From Bacteroidaceae bacterium (GTDB taxonomy: Bacteria; Bacteroidota; Bacteroidia; Bacteroidales; Bacteroidaceae), in assembly GCA_017535725.1 (NCBI GenBank), contig JAFXTO010000005.1, positions 62,001 through 126,000 of the forward strand: a DNA stretch of 64,000 bases, read 5' to 3'. Of the stretch, positions 57,592 through 64,000 are shown in pieces. The notes under the pieces were generated by a model. That model was given only the letters and a program-made list of their open reading frames with translations. It was not told the DNA's origin and did no database searches. Position 1 is the first letter of the stretch. Every line of letters starts with the position of its first letter. The position numbers and the translations under genes were made by a program.

Positions 57592-57627
57592 CGTATTTAT
57601 GACACTTTGAGAGCGATAAAGTTTAAT

Positions 57628-57645
57628 TATGCGCGCGTGCGCATA
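57628..57645. repeat. Hairpin in the leader of the ECF sigma gene
   Basis: Perfect 7-nt arms TATGCGC and GCGCATA with loop GCGT, 37 bases before the ATG. Possible operator or RNA hairpin. Confidence 0.5.
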
Positions 57646-57667
57646 CCTTATTTAATAAAAACGGTTG

Positions 57668-57675
57668 CAAAGATA
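57668..57675 (-). promoter_or_regulatory. -7 box upstream of the ECF sigma gene
   Basis: Minus strand TATCTTTG; -33 match is poor. Confidence 0.45.
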
Positions 57676-57697
57676 ACGTTTTTTCAGCGAAAAGCTG

Positions 57698-57705
57698 TAA
57701 CTTTG
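57698..57705 (+). promoter_or_regulatory. -7 box upstream of the DUF486 gene
   Basis: TAACTTTG, about 90 bases before the ATG. Weak -33. Confidence 0.45.
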
Positions 57706-57796
57706 CGCCGATTTTTCAAGGAAAGAGCCCTTTTCACACCACGAATCGGCAAAATTCGCAAATCCATTCATCCGTTAATTCGTTAATCCGAACATA

Positions 57797-58162
57797 ATGC
57801 AAGCCTTTCAAACCATTCTTCTGCTGTTGACCAGCAACATCTTCATGACCCTCGCCTGGTACGGTCATCTTCGTCTGCAACAGGCAGGCGTGAGCACCCA
57901 TTGGCCACTCATCGCAGTCATCGCCTTCTCGTGGGGTATTGCTTTCATCGAATACTGCTTTGCCGTACCAGCCAACCGCATTGGCTTTGCGGGCAATGGA
58001 GGTCCCTTCACGCTGGTACAGCTGAAAGTCATTCAGGAAGCTATCTCGCTGATTATCTTCACCCTCATTGCAGGTTTCCTCTTTCAGGGACAGAGCCTCC
58101 ATTGGAATCACTTCGTTGCCTTCGTCTGTCTCGTCCTTGCCGTGTACTTCGTGTTCAAGTAA
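57797..58162 (+). CDS. DUF486 / DMT-family membrane protein
   Basis: A 121-residue protein with four hydrophobic segments (TILLLLTSNIFMTLAWYGHL, LIAVIAFSWGIAFIEYCFAV, EAISLIIFTLIAGFLFQG, FVAFVCLVLAVYFVF). DUF486 proteins belong to the drug/metabolite transporter clan and may act as dimers like EmrE. The retained motif AVPANRIG is typical. Substrate is unknown. A convergent hairpin region follows. Confidence 0.92.
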   Translation: MQAFQTILLLLTSNIFMTLAWYGHLRLQQAGVSTHWPLIAVIAFSWGIAFIEYCFAVPANRIGFAGNGGPFTLVQLKVIQEAISLIIFTLIAGFLFQGQSLHWNHFVAFVCLVLAVYFVFK

Positions 58163-58198
58163 GTAGGTATTCAAAAAACGAATTACGGACACCTACTT
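58161..58198. terminator. Hairpin after DUF486 (TAAGTAGGTG family)
   Basis: Arms AAGTAGGTATTC (58161-58172) and GGACACCTACTT (58187-58198), ten of twelve paired. The first arm begins immediately before the DUF486 stop. Confidence 0.75.
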
Positions 58199-58210
58199 AA
58201 CAAAAAAGCC

Positions 58211-58296
58211 ACAGATTACACCGATTACGCGTCATCCTCATTTCCCCCGATACGTGCAGGGAGGAAGCGACAGAGCGTGTAATCCGTGTAATCTGT
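58211..58296. repeat. 21-nt inverted repeat before the ACT gene end
   Basis: Arms 58211-58231 and 58276-58296 match at 18 of 21 positions (ACAGATTACACSGATTAC core). Loop of 44 bases. Probably ends the convergent ACT-PaaK transcript; the same ACAGATTACAC type of sequence is a known dispersed repeat in other bacteria, by memory only. Confidence 0.65.
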
Positions 58297-58312
58297 AGCC
58301 TTACAGAATTGC

Positions 58313-58741
58313 TTATGCCAGCGCCGAAAGGGCTTCTTCGCCGATGCTCTTGAGGCCGTTGTTGTTAATCACCTCTACAGCGTGCTCGTTGTTGTCCGTG
58401 CGGAAGATGAGAATACCTTTACCACGCAGCAGGAAGGAGTACATATAGGTGATACTGATGTCAGCCTCGCTGAACATCTTCACGGCATCGGCAGCGCGTC
58501 CCGGCTCGTTGTCAAGTTCCAGCGCGAAGACCTCGCTGAGTGCTACAGCCACCCCTGCCTTCTTCAGTTCTTCGCAGGCTCGCATAGGTTCGCTGCAAAT
58601 CAGTCGGTAGATACCATACTCTGCGGTATCGGCAATGGTAGAGGCAATGATTTGAATACCTGCCTGTTTCAGAGCGTCGAGCACCTTGATGAGTGTGCCC
58701 GAACGGTTCTCGATAAAGATGGAGAGCTGATGGATTGTCAT
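58313..58741 (-). CDS. ACT-domain protein
   Basis: A 142-residue protein with two ACT-like halves: MTIHQLSIFIENRSGTLIKV and the second, FALELDNEPGRAADAVKMFS. ACT domains bind amino acids and regulate enzymes. The gene follows two phenylacetate-CoA ligases, an arrangement also found next to indolepyruvate ferredoxin oxidoreductase genes in anaerobes, so it may sense an aromatic or branched-chain amino acid. The 145-bp spacer before it has simple TTTCAAC and CGATTAAACG repeats. Confidence 0.88.
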   Translation of the reverse strand: MTIHQLSIFIENRSGTLIKVLDALKQAGIQIIASTIADTAEYGIYRLICSEPMRACEELKKAGVAVALSEVFALELDNEPGRAADAVKMFSEADISITYMYSFLLRGKGILIFRTDNNEHAVEVINNNGLKSIGEEALSALA

Positions 58742-58886
58742 AGATTTATTTTAGGATTTAACGATTTTAGGATTTAATGATTTTGAATTTCTCGATTAAA
58801 CGGTTATTTGGTTATTCGATTAAACGATTTTTCGTTTTCTCGATCAATCTTTCAACGTTTCAACTTTTCAACCTTTCAACCTTCAA

Positions 58887-60191
58887 TTACTGATACACCT
58901 TGCGCTTGTCGACGACGCGCACGGCCTTGCCCTCGCTGACGGGCAGTGAGCCAAGCGGCACGAGTTTGACGATGGGTGTGAGGAGGATTTCGTCCTTCAA
59001 GCGCCGACGGATTTCTTTCTCCAGCGCCTGTAGCTGCTTGTAGTCGTCGGTGGGCTGTGCGAGTTCCACTTCCACAGTCATATTGTCGTTATCTTCGTCG
59101 GTGGTGAGCGTGATGAGGTAGTTGCTGGCAAGCTCGCTGAACTGCATCAGGATCTTCTCAATCTGAATCGGGAAGATATTGACGCCACGGAGCACCATCA
59201 TGTCATCCGAGCGGCCTTTCATGCGGTCGAGGCGGATGTGGTTTCGGCCACAGGGACAAGTGCGGCCAAGCACTCTTGTAAGGTCGCGCGTGCGATAGCG
59301 CAGCAGCGGCATAGCCTCACGACACAAGGTGGTCAGCACCAGTTCTCCGATTTCTCCGTCAGGCACAGGCTCTAACGTCTCGGGGTCCACAATCTCGACG
59401 ATGTAGTAGTCTTCCCAGAAGTGCAAACCATTCTGCTCGGTGCATTCGAAACCTACACCAGGGCCGCACATCTCGCTCATGCCGAAGCTGTTGTATGCTT
59501 TCACGCCCAGCATATCCTCAATGCGCTTGCGCTGCTCCTCGCTATGTGGTTCTGCGCCGATTGCCAGCATTTTGAGCTTTGTATCTTTACGTGGATCAAT
59601 CCCCTGTTCCTTCATAACCTCGTAGAGACGGGTGATGTACGAGGGAACTGCATGAATGGCGGTGGTGCCAAAGTCCTTGATGAACTTAATCTGACGCAGG
59701 GAATTGCCAGCCGCAGCAGGCACAGTGAGCATTCCCAGCTTCTCGGCACCGTACTGGAAGCCGAGACCACCGGTGAACATGCCGTAGCCGCTGGAGTTCT
59801 GGAAGACATCATCGGGACGCAGGCCGACCATCCAGAGGTTGCGTGCGACCTGGTTTGCCCACTCGTCGAGGTCCTTCTGTGTGTGCAGGATAACGGTGGG
59901 GTTGCCCGTCGTGCCGGAAGAAGAGTGCAGACGCACGCAGTCGCGGAGAGGCACACACGACATACCAAAGGGATAGGTTTCGCGCAGGTCCTGCTTTGTC
60001 GTGAAAGGCAGTTTCCGAACGTCGGCAAGCGAGTGAATGTCATCAGGCGTGATGCCCAATTCGGCAAATTTCTTACGATAGAACTCGTTGTTCATGCAGT
60101 GGCGCACGGTCTTCTGCAGGCGTTCCAGCTGGAGCGCCTCGATCTGCTCGCGCGTCAAGGTTTCAAATTCGGGGTTGAAGTACTTACTCAT
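58887..60191 (-). CDS. paaK: Phenylacetate-CoA ligase, second copy
   Basis: A 434-residue adenylate-forming enzyme of the PaaK group. Key motifs: LHSSSGTTGNPTVILH (ATP-binding), FTGGLGFQYGAEKLGM, SFGMSEMCGPGVGFEC and LRYRTRDLTRVLGRTCPCGR. It activates phenylacetate or a related aryl acid with CoA. It starts 7 bases after the first copy, so they form an operon with the ACT gene. The two paralogues differ throughout, so the duplication is old. Confidence 0.92.
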   Translation of the reverse strand: MSKYFNPEFETLTREQIEALQLERLQKTVRHCMNNEFYRKKFAELGITPDDIHSLADVRKLPFTTKQDLRETYPFGMSCVPLRDCVRLHSSSGTTGNPTVILHTQKDLDEWANQVARNLWMVGLRPDDVFQNSSGYGMFTGGLGFQYGAEKLGMLTVPAAAGNSLRQIKFIKDFGTTAIHAVPSYITRLYEVMKEQGIDPRKDTKLKMLAIGAEPHSEEQRKRIEDMLGVKAYNSFGMSEMCGPGVGFECTEQNGLHFWEDYYIVEIVDPETLEPVPDGEIGELVLTTLCREAMPLLRYRTRDLTRVLGRTCPCGRNHIRLDRMKGRSDDMMVLRGVNIFPIQIEKILMQFSELASNYLITLTTDEDNDNMTVEVELAQPTDDYKQLQALEKEIRRRLKDEILLTPIVKLVPLGSLPVSEGKAVRVVDKRKVYQ

Positions 60192-60198
60192 TATTATA

Positions 60199-61506
60199 TT
60201 AAAGTTTACGCTTGTCTATCACATGTGCGCTCTTGCCCTGACTGCGCTCGATGGTGTTGGGGGCTTTGAGCTGCACTTTGGCAGCGATGCTGAGCACGCT
60301 CTTGAGCTTCTGTGCCAGCTTTTTCTCCAGCGAGTCGATGGCGGCGGGAGTATCGAAGACACCGGTGAAGAACTCCTGACGGATTTCTACCTGCACCTGC
60401 AGCGTGTCGAGGTTGTTGACGCGGTCCACGATGAGCATGTAGCGCGGTGCAAACTCCGGCATCGACAGCACCACGCTTTCCACCTGCGAGGGGAATACAT
60501 TGATACCGCGGATGATGAGCATATCGTCCGAACGGCCTTCGATGCGTCCCATACGAACGTTTGTGCGGCCACAATCACACGTGCCGGGCAACAACGTGCA
60601 GAGGTCGCGTGTGCGGTAGCGTAGCACAGGCATGCCTTCTTTGGTCAGTGTTGTGAACACCAGCTCACCCGTCTGTCCCAGCGGCAGTGGTTCTAACGTG
60701 TTGGGATCTATAATCTCGGGGAAGAAATGGTCCTCATTGATGTGCGAGCCGTTCTGCATCTCACATTCGTAGCTCACGCTGGGTCCCATGACCTCAGAGA
60801 GGCCATAGATATTGTAACCTTTAAGTCCCAGGCGCTCTTCGATTTCCGCACGCATACTTTCTGTCCACGGCTCAGCACCAAAGGCTCCAATTCGCAGTTT
60901 GAGGTCTTCCTTACGGATACCGAGTTTCTCCATTGTCTCAGCGAGATACAACGCATACGAAGGCGTGCAAGCCAAGCCCGTGATACCGAGGTCGTGAATC
61001 AGCTTCAGGTGCTTTTCCGTGTTGCCCGTTCCTGCAGGAATACAGGCTGCACCTAAATGTTCAACGCCGTAGTGGGCACCCAAGCCGCCCGTGAAGAGAC
61101 CATAGCCGTAGGCTACGGAGAAAATGTCGTCGCGAGTCACGCCATAGGCCGTGAGACAGCGCGCCATGCACTCGCTCCACACACCTATATCTTTACGCGT
61201 ATAGCCCACGATGGTCGGTTTGCCTGTAGTACCGCTACTTGCATGGATGCGGATAATCTCACTCTGAGGAGCTGCCTGCAATCCAAAAGGATAGTTATCT
61301 CGCAAGTCCTGCTTCGTCGTGAAAGGCAACTTGCTAATATCTTCTATCGTCTGAATATCATCCGGTCGGATATCCAGTTCTTGCAATTTATGCCGATAAA
61401 AGGGCACATTATGATAGACGTACTCCACAATCTTGTGAAGACGTTTGCCCTGGAGCGCGCTCCGTTCGTCGCGGCTCATACATTCCTTGTTCGGGTTCCA
61501 AATCAT
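60199..61506 (-). CDS. paaK: Phenylacetate-CoA ligase, first copy
   Basis: A 435-residue PaaK paralogue. Motifs: IHASSGTTGKPTIVGYTRKD, YGLFTGGLGAHYGVEHLGA, IYGLSEVMGPSVSYECEMQ and LRYRTRDLCTLLPGTCDCGR. The start at ATG 61506 (MIWNPNKECMSRDE) is the usual family start; an ATG at 61533 adds nine residues next to a -7 box TACCTTTG (61542-61549). Together with the second copy it may act on arylacetates from aromatic amino acids. Confidence 0.93.
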   Translation of the reverse strand: MIWNPNKECMSRDERSALQGKRLHKIVEYVYHNVPFYRHKLQELDIRPDDIQTIEDISKLPFTTKQDLRDNYPFGLQAAPQSEIIRIHASSGTTGKPTIVGYTRKDIGVWSECMARCLTAYGVTRDDIFSVAYGYGLFTGGLGAHYGVEHLGAACIPAGTGNTEKHLKLIHDLGITGLACTPSYALYLAETMEKLGIRKEDLKLRIGAFGAEPWTESMRAEIEERLGLKGYNIYGLSEVMGPSVSYECEMQNGSHINEDHFFPEIIDPNTLEPLPLGQTGELVFTTLTKEGMPVLRYRTRDLCTLLPGTCDCGRTNVRMGRIEGRSDDMLIIRGINVFPSQVESVVLSMPEFAPRYMLIVDRVNNLDTLQVQVEIRQEFFTGVFDTPAAIDSLEKKLAQKLKSVLSIAAKVQLKAPNTIERSQGKSAHVIDKRKL

Positions 61507-61541
61507 GTTGTTTCTTGTGCTATTGTGTGACATTTTGAGTG

Positions 61542-61549
61542 CAAAGGTA
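61542..61549 (-). promoter_or_regulatory. -7 box of the paaK-paaK-ACT operon
   Basis: Minus strand TACCTTTG, about 35 bases upstream of ATG 61506. The -33 match is weak. Confidence 0.5.
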
Positions 61550-61717
61550 GGCAAAAGTTGATACTTTAGCGCACGAAACCGAAAGTTTTTGCGCTTTTGT
61601 GTAAGAAAAGACACTCTTTTACCCCTTTTTGTGCCACAAAACGACAATTCCGACGGCAAAAGCAAAGGAATGAGTAGGGATATGCGCGAGAAAAGGGAGG
61701 AGAATAAGCGCATGCAA

Positions 61718-61756
61718 CAAAAAAAAAGGCCTCTCTGCGAAGGGGAGCGGAGAGGC
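61718..61756 (-). terminator. Terminator of the GH67 transcript
   Basis: Minus strand: GCCTCTC and GAGAGGC with a 14-base loop, followed by CTTTTTTTTTG; 43 bases after the GH67 stop. Confidence 0.9.
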
Positions 61757-61798
61757 GGTAGGATGGTAATGGGAGAAATGTAGAGTGCTTTTAGAGGG

Positions 61799-63733
61799 CT
61801 ACTGGTTTTGCGGCATTCGTGAGAATGAACCAAAGTAGTCGAGGCAGGTCTGCCGCCACTCACGGGCGTTCTCTTGTTGGTGAAGCAGGCGTTCTTCGAC
61901 TTCCTGCCAGCGGCGTGGGTCGTTGTGGTCTGCACGCAGGAGAAGGGGGCGCAGCTGTTGCCATACATTGTGGAATCGGTCAACTTCTGCCACACCGCGA
62001 TCGTAGTGCGCACAGAGTTCCTGCCACAGCGTTCGGCCGCTCTTCATCTGGTAGTCCCAGGGCACATGATGGAACCAGAGGAGGAGGTTCTCAGGACAGG
62101 CGGCGAGGTTGTCGTACTGCGAACAGTAGGGCTCGCGATACTGAGAGGTTGCATTCGTACCAGTAGAGCTGCGGTTGAAACCAATGCCCAGCGTGTCGGC
62201 TTGATGGTAATAGACGGGACACCACTCCAGGGGGTATTCGGGTTTGAAGCCTGCTGGGTCTGGCCCATAGTGATGGTCGAACTGGAAGATATGATGAAGC
62301 CCAAGTGGCATCATATAATCGACACATGCTTCGTGGCTGGCAAGCATCACTTCCGTCATAGGACGTACAAAGTTCTCGTCGTGGGTGAAGGTTAGCTGCA
62401 ACCACTCCCGGGCAATCGCTTCGGAAGTCAGCTGGGGATTCCAGGCGAGACGACCGAAGGCGTACCAGTTGGCCTGCGAGAAATGATGCCCGCACCAGTT
62501 GGTGTCGTCGCCGATATTAGCCACTCCTGCGATGCCCCGCAGACGAGCAGGTTCAACGTACGAGAAGAACTCCTTCCACATCGGGGCCAAGTAAACAAGG
62601 TGGCGCGACTGACCTGTGTATTCCTGCGTAATCTGCAGTTCCACCATATTGGGTGTCTTCTTAATCTGGTCGAAAACAGGGCTGTAGGGCTCTCGCGGCT
62701 GGAAGTCGAGCGGACCGTTCTTGGTCTGCAGGATAACGTTCTCGCGGAACTGTCCGTCGAGGGGCTGGAACTCAGACACGGCCTGCTTCACACGGTCTTC
62801 ACCTTTGTGGTTGGCGCCATAGACGAAACAACGCCACATAACGATACCGCCATGAGGCTGGAGTGCATCGGCGAGCATATTGGCACCGTCGGCATGAGTG
62901 CGGTGGTAGTCACCAGGACCAGGCTGTCCCTCGCTGTTGGCCTTGACGAGGAATCCGCCAAAATGAGGCATGAGTCGGTAGATTTCATCAACCTTCTTCT
63001 GCCACCACAACCGGACTTGCGAGTCAAGTGGGTCTGCAGTAGGCAGGCTGTCCAAGGCCATGGGCGATGCGAAATTGATACTCAGGTAAGTGCGTATTCC
63101 GTAGGGTTCCAGAAGGTCACCGATGGCCTTCACTTTCCGCAGAATTTCATCTGACAACATCTTAGGCGACGCATTGACGTTGTTGATGACAATGCCGTTA
63201 ATCCCAATGCTGGCGTTTGCACGAGCATAGTCACAGATGTGCTGCTGGAGTTCGGGTGCGATGCTAACGTTCTTACCTACTATCTGCATGTCGTCCCATT
63301 TCCAGATACTCTTACCTGCATAGCCACGCTCCACGCTTCCGTCGAGATTGTCCCAGTGGTTGAGCAGCCGCAGGTCGAAGGCGGGTTGTTCCTCCTTCGA
63401 ACGGATATCACCCAGCTGTTGCATACGCAGGAGGTCATAGGCTGCATAAAGGAGTCCGCTGGTAGTACTGGCGGTGAGGGTGATTTGCTGGGTGTCTGCA
63501 GCGATGCGGAAAGCGTCCCCTGCCCCTGCCTTCTTGTCAAGACGGAGGAGAACGGGAGTTGAACCTTTGTAAAAGTTTTTCAGCTCCTCCAGTGCCTTGC
63601 ACTTGGAACCTTTGACGACCTTGGATGGCGTTGCATTGCGTTCAGTAGGTAGCCAAAGTGAGGAGCCATCGTTGGCTTTGGCCACGAGCATGAGATGGCA
63701 GGCGACCAGCAGGAAGAGGAATAGTCTTTTCAT
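61799..63733 (-). CDS. GH67 alpha-glucuronidase
   Basis: A 644-residue glycoside hydrolase of family 67. Signal peptide MKRLFLFLLVACHLMLVAKA. Hallmarks: LLNHWDNLDGSVERGYAGKS, FLVKANSEGQPGPGDYHRTH with the catalytic Glu, IGDDTNWCGHHFSQANWYAF and PLGLHHIFQFDHHYGPDP. It removes 4-O-methylglucuronate side chains from xylo-oligosaccharides. The upstream symporter gene (start outside the window) suggests a glucuronoxylan or uronate use cluster. The length is slightly below the family norm. Confidence 0.95.
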   Translation of the reverse strand: MKRLFLFLLVACHLMLVAKANDGSSLWLPTERNATPSKVVKGSKCKALEELKNFYKGSTPVLLRLDKKAGAGDAFRIAADTQQITLTASTTSGLLYAAYDLLRMQQLGDIRSKEEQPAFDLRLLNHWDNLDGSVERGYAGKSIWKWDDMQIVGKNVSIAPELQQHICDYARANASIGINGIVINNVNASPKMLSDEILRKVKAIGDLLEPYGIRTYLSINFASPMALDSLPTADPLDSQVRLWWQKKVDEIYRLMPHFGGFLVKANSEGQPGPGDYHRTHADGANMLADALQPHGGIVMWRCFVYGANHKGEDRVKQAVSEFQPLDGQFRENVILQTKNGPLDFQPREPYSPVFDQIKKTPNMVELQITQEYTGQSRHLVYLAPMWKEFFSYVEPARLRGIAGVANIGDDTNWCGHHFSQANWYAFGRLAWNPQLTSEAIAREWLQLTFTHDENFVRPMTEVMLASHEACVDYMMPLGLHHIFQFDHHYGPDPAGFKPEYPLEWCPVYYHQADTLGIGFNRSSTGTNATSQYREPYCSQYDNLAACPENLLLWFHHVPWDYQMKSGRTLWQELCAHYDRGVAEVDRFHNVWQQLRPLLLRADHNDPRRWQEVEERLLHQQENAREWRQTCLDYFGSFSRMPQNQ

Positions 63734-63752
63734 GATGGACAGGAATTATCGT

Positions 63753-64000
63753 CTACTTCTTGTAGCACTCGAAGATACTGTTGACGAGCGAGGCAGGGAG
63801 TTTGGGCGAGAGGAGGCTAACAAGGATAACGATGGGGTAACCGCCTACCATAGCGATAGCTCCGCAGTTGATGGGATTGATGGGATTGCCGAGCAACATG
63901 TTGACAACGGTCAGTCCAACACCCCAGATGAAACATGCCCAGACGGCGGAGGGAGTAACGCCACGCCAGTACAGCCCCAACATGAAAGGTGCAAGGAAAG
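63753..64000 (-). CDS. C-terminal part of a sodium:solute symporter (start outside window)
   Basis: The minus frame is open from the window edge to the stop at 63753, about 81 residues. It contains two hydrophobic segments (AVWACFIWGVGLTVVNMLLG, GAIAMVGGYPIVILVSLLSP) and the FLAPFMLGLYWRGVTPSAV segment typical of the penultimate part of SSS transporters. With the downstream GH67 gene it may import uronates or their oligosaccharides. Confidence 0.85.
   Translation of the reverse strand, partial: FLAPFMLGLYWRGVTPSAVWACFIWGVGLTVVNMLLGNPINPINCGAIAMVGGYPIVILVSLLSPKLPASLVNSIFECYKK

Noticed and set aside
60199..62013. 604-residue form of the first PaaK
   Set aside because: The N-terminal 169 residues run through the promoter and terminator region and do not resemble the family; the PaaK start is at 61506.

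Overview
The window (GC about 50-55%) comes from the chromosome of a member of the Bacteroidales, most likely a Prevotella-like Prevotellaceae species. The evidence is a complete Bat (aerotolerance) operon, the rpmB-rpmG-DUF4295-ftsY-rimO block, a Bacteroides-type serine palmitoyltransferase, HU proteins with LysM tails, and many promoters of the Bacteroidetes form TTTG-N19/20-TAnnTTTG. No rRNA, phage, plasmid, CRISPR array or insertion sequence with a transposase was seen.

Layout. 1-3493: ileS (its last few codons lie outside). 3622-12790, minus strand: an operon read as moxR, DUF58, a membrane protein, batA, a batB-batC fusion, batD, batE and a PAP2 phosphatase. 12835-18603, minus: an HU-linker-TM-LysM protein, HU, rimO, ftsY, DUF4295, rpmG, rpmB, and a CinA-type amidohydrolase. 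18681-23038, minus: tsaD, map, a sodium:solute symporter and a poly-Asp protein. 23225-23397: two identical tRNA-Lys(CUU) genes. 23564-25949: divergent spt and a lipid kinase (sphingolipid synthesis). 26015-30263, plus: a YgiQ-type radical SAM protein, a small secreted protein, and a C69 dipeptidase. 30365-38827: DUF2264, DUF1573, DUF4286, ruvC, two ABC ATPase proteins, and rho. 39327-44121, minus: a SNF2 helicase and an uncharacterised 663-residue partner. 44178-50381, minus: a sialic-acid (nan) operon (nanA, Kelch mutarotase, SSS transporter, nanE-like epimerase), then a macro-like protein and queF. 50459-52119: a preQ1-I riboswitch with a queuosine-precursor transporter, then queC. 52217-55133: a thioredoxin-like protein, rnz and two small proteins. 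55134-56049: gene-free, with long inverted repeats. 56050-57591: an ECF sigma operon. 57797-61506: DUF486, then ACT domain and two phenylacetate-CoA ligases. 61799-64000: GH67 alpha-glucuronidase and the end of a symporter (glucuronoxylan use).

The most unusual content is not a gene but several families of short palindromic elements. (1) GC-rich palindromes with one end close to AGACYCWCCCC sit in mirrored pairs at gene junctions. One copy lies just after the upstream stop codon; the other is translated as the N-terminus of the next protein (TsaD, RimO, the epimerase, the Kelch protein). Two copies flank a single in-frame TGA that splits the Kelch-SSS reading frame. (2) A 21-nt hairpin occurs inside five coding sequences (ileS, rimO, ygiQ-like, ABC, epimerase), with compensatory changes in its outer pairs and usually read as xGGFPxx. 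(3) A hairpin family built on TAAGTAGGTGTTC lies after genes. (4) Perfect inverted repeats of 26-31 bp enclose tandem or AT-rich loops near rho and at 55.3-55.9 kb. (5) Tandem spacers include a 10-bp CCTAGG array and a 9-bp CCCATTAGA array. All calls come from reading the sequence; no database search was run.
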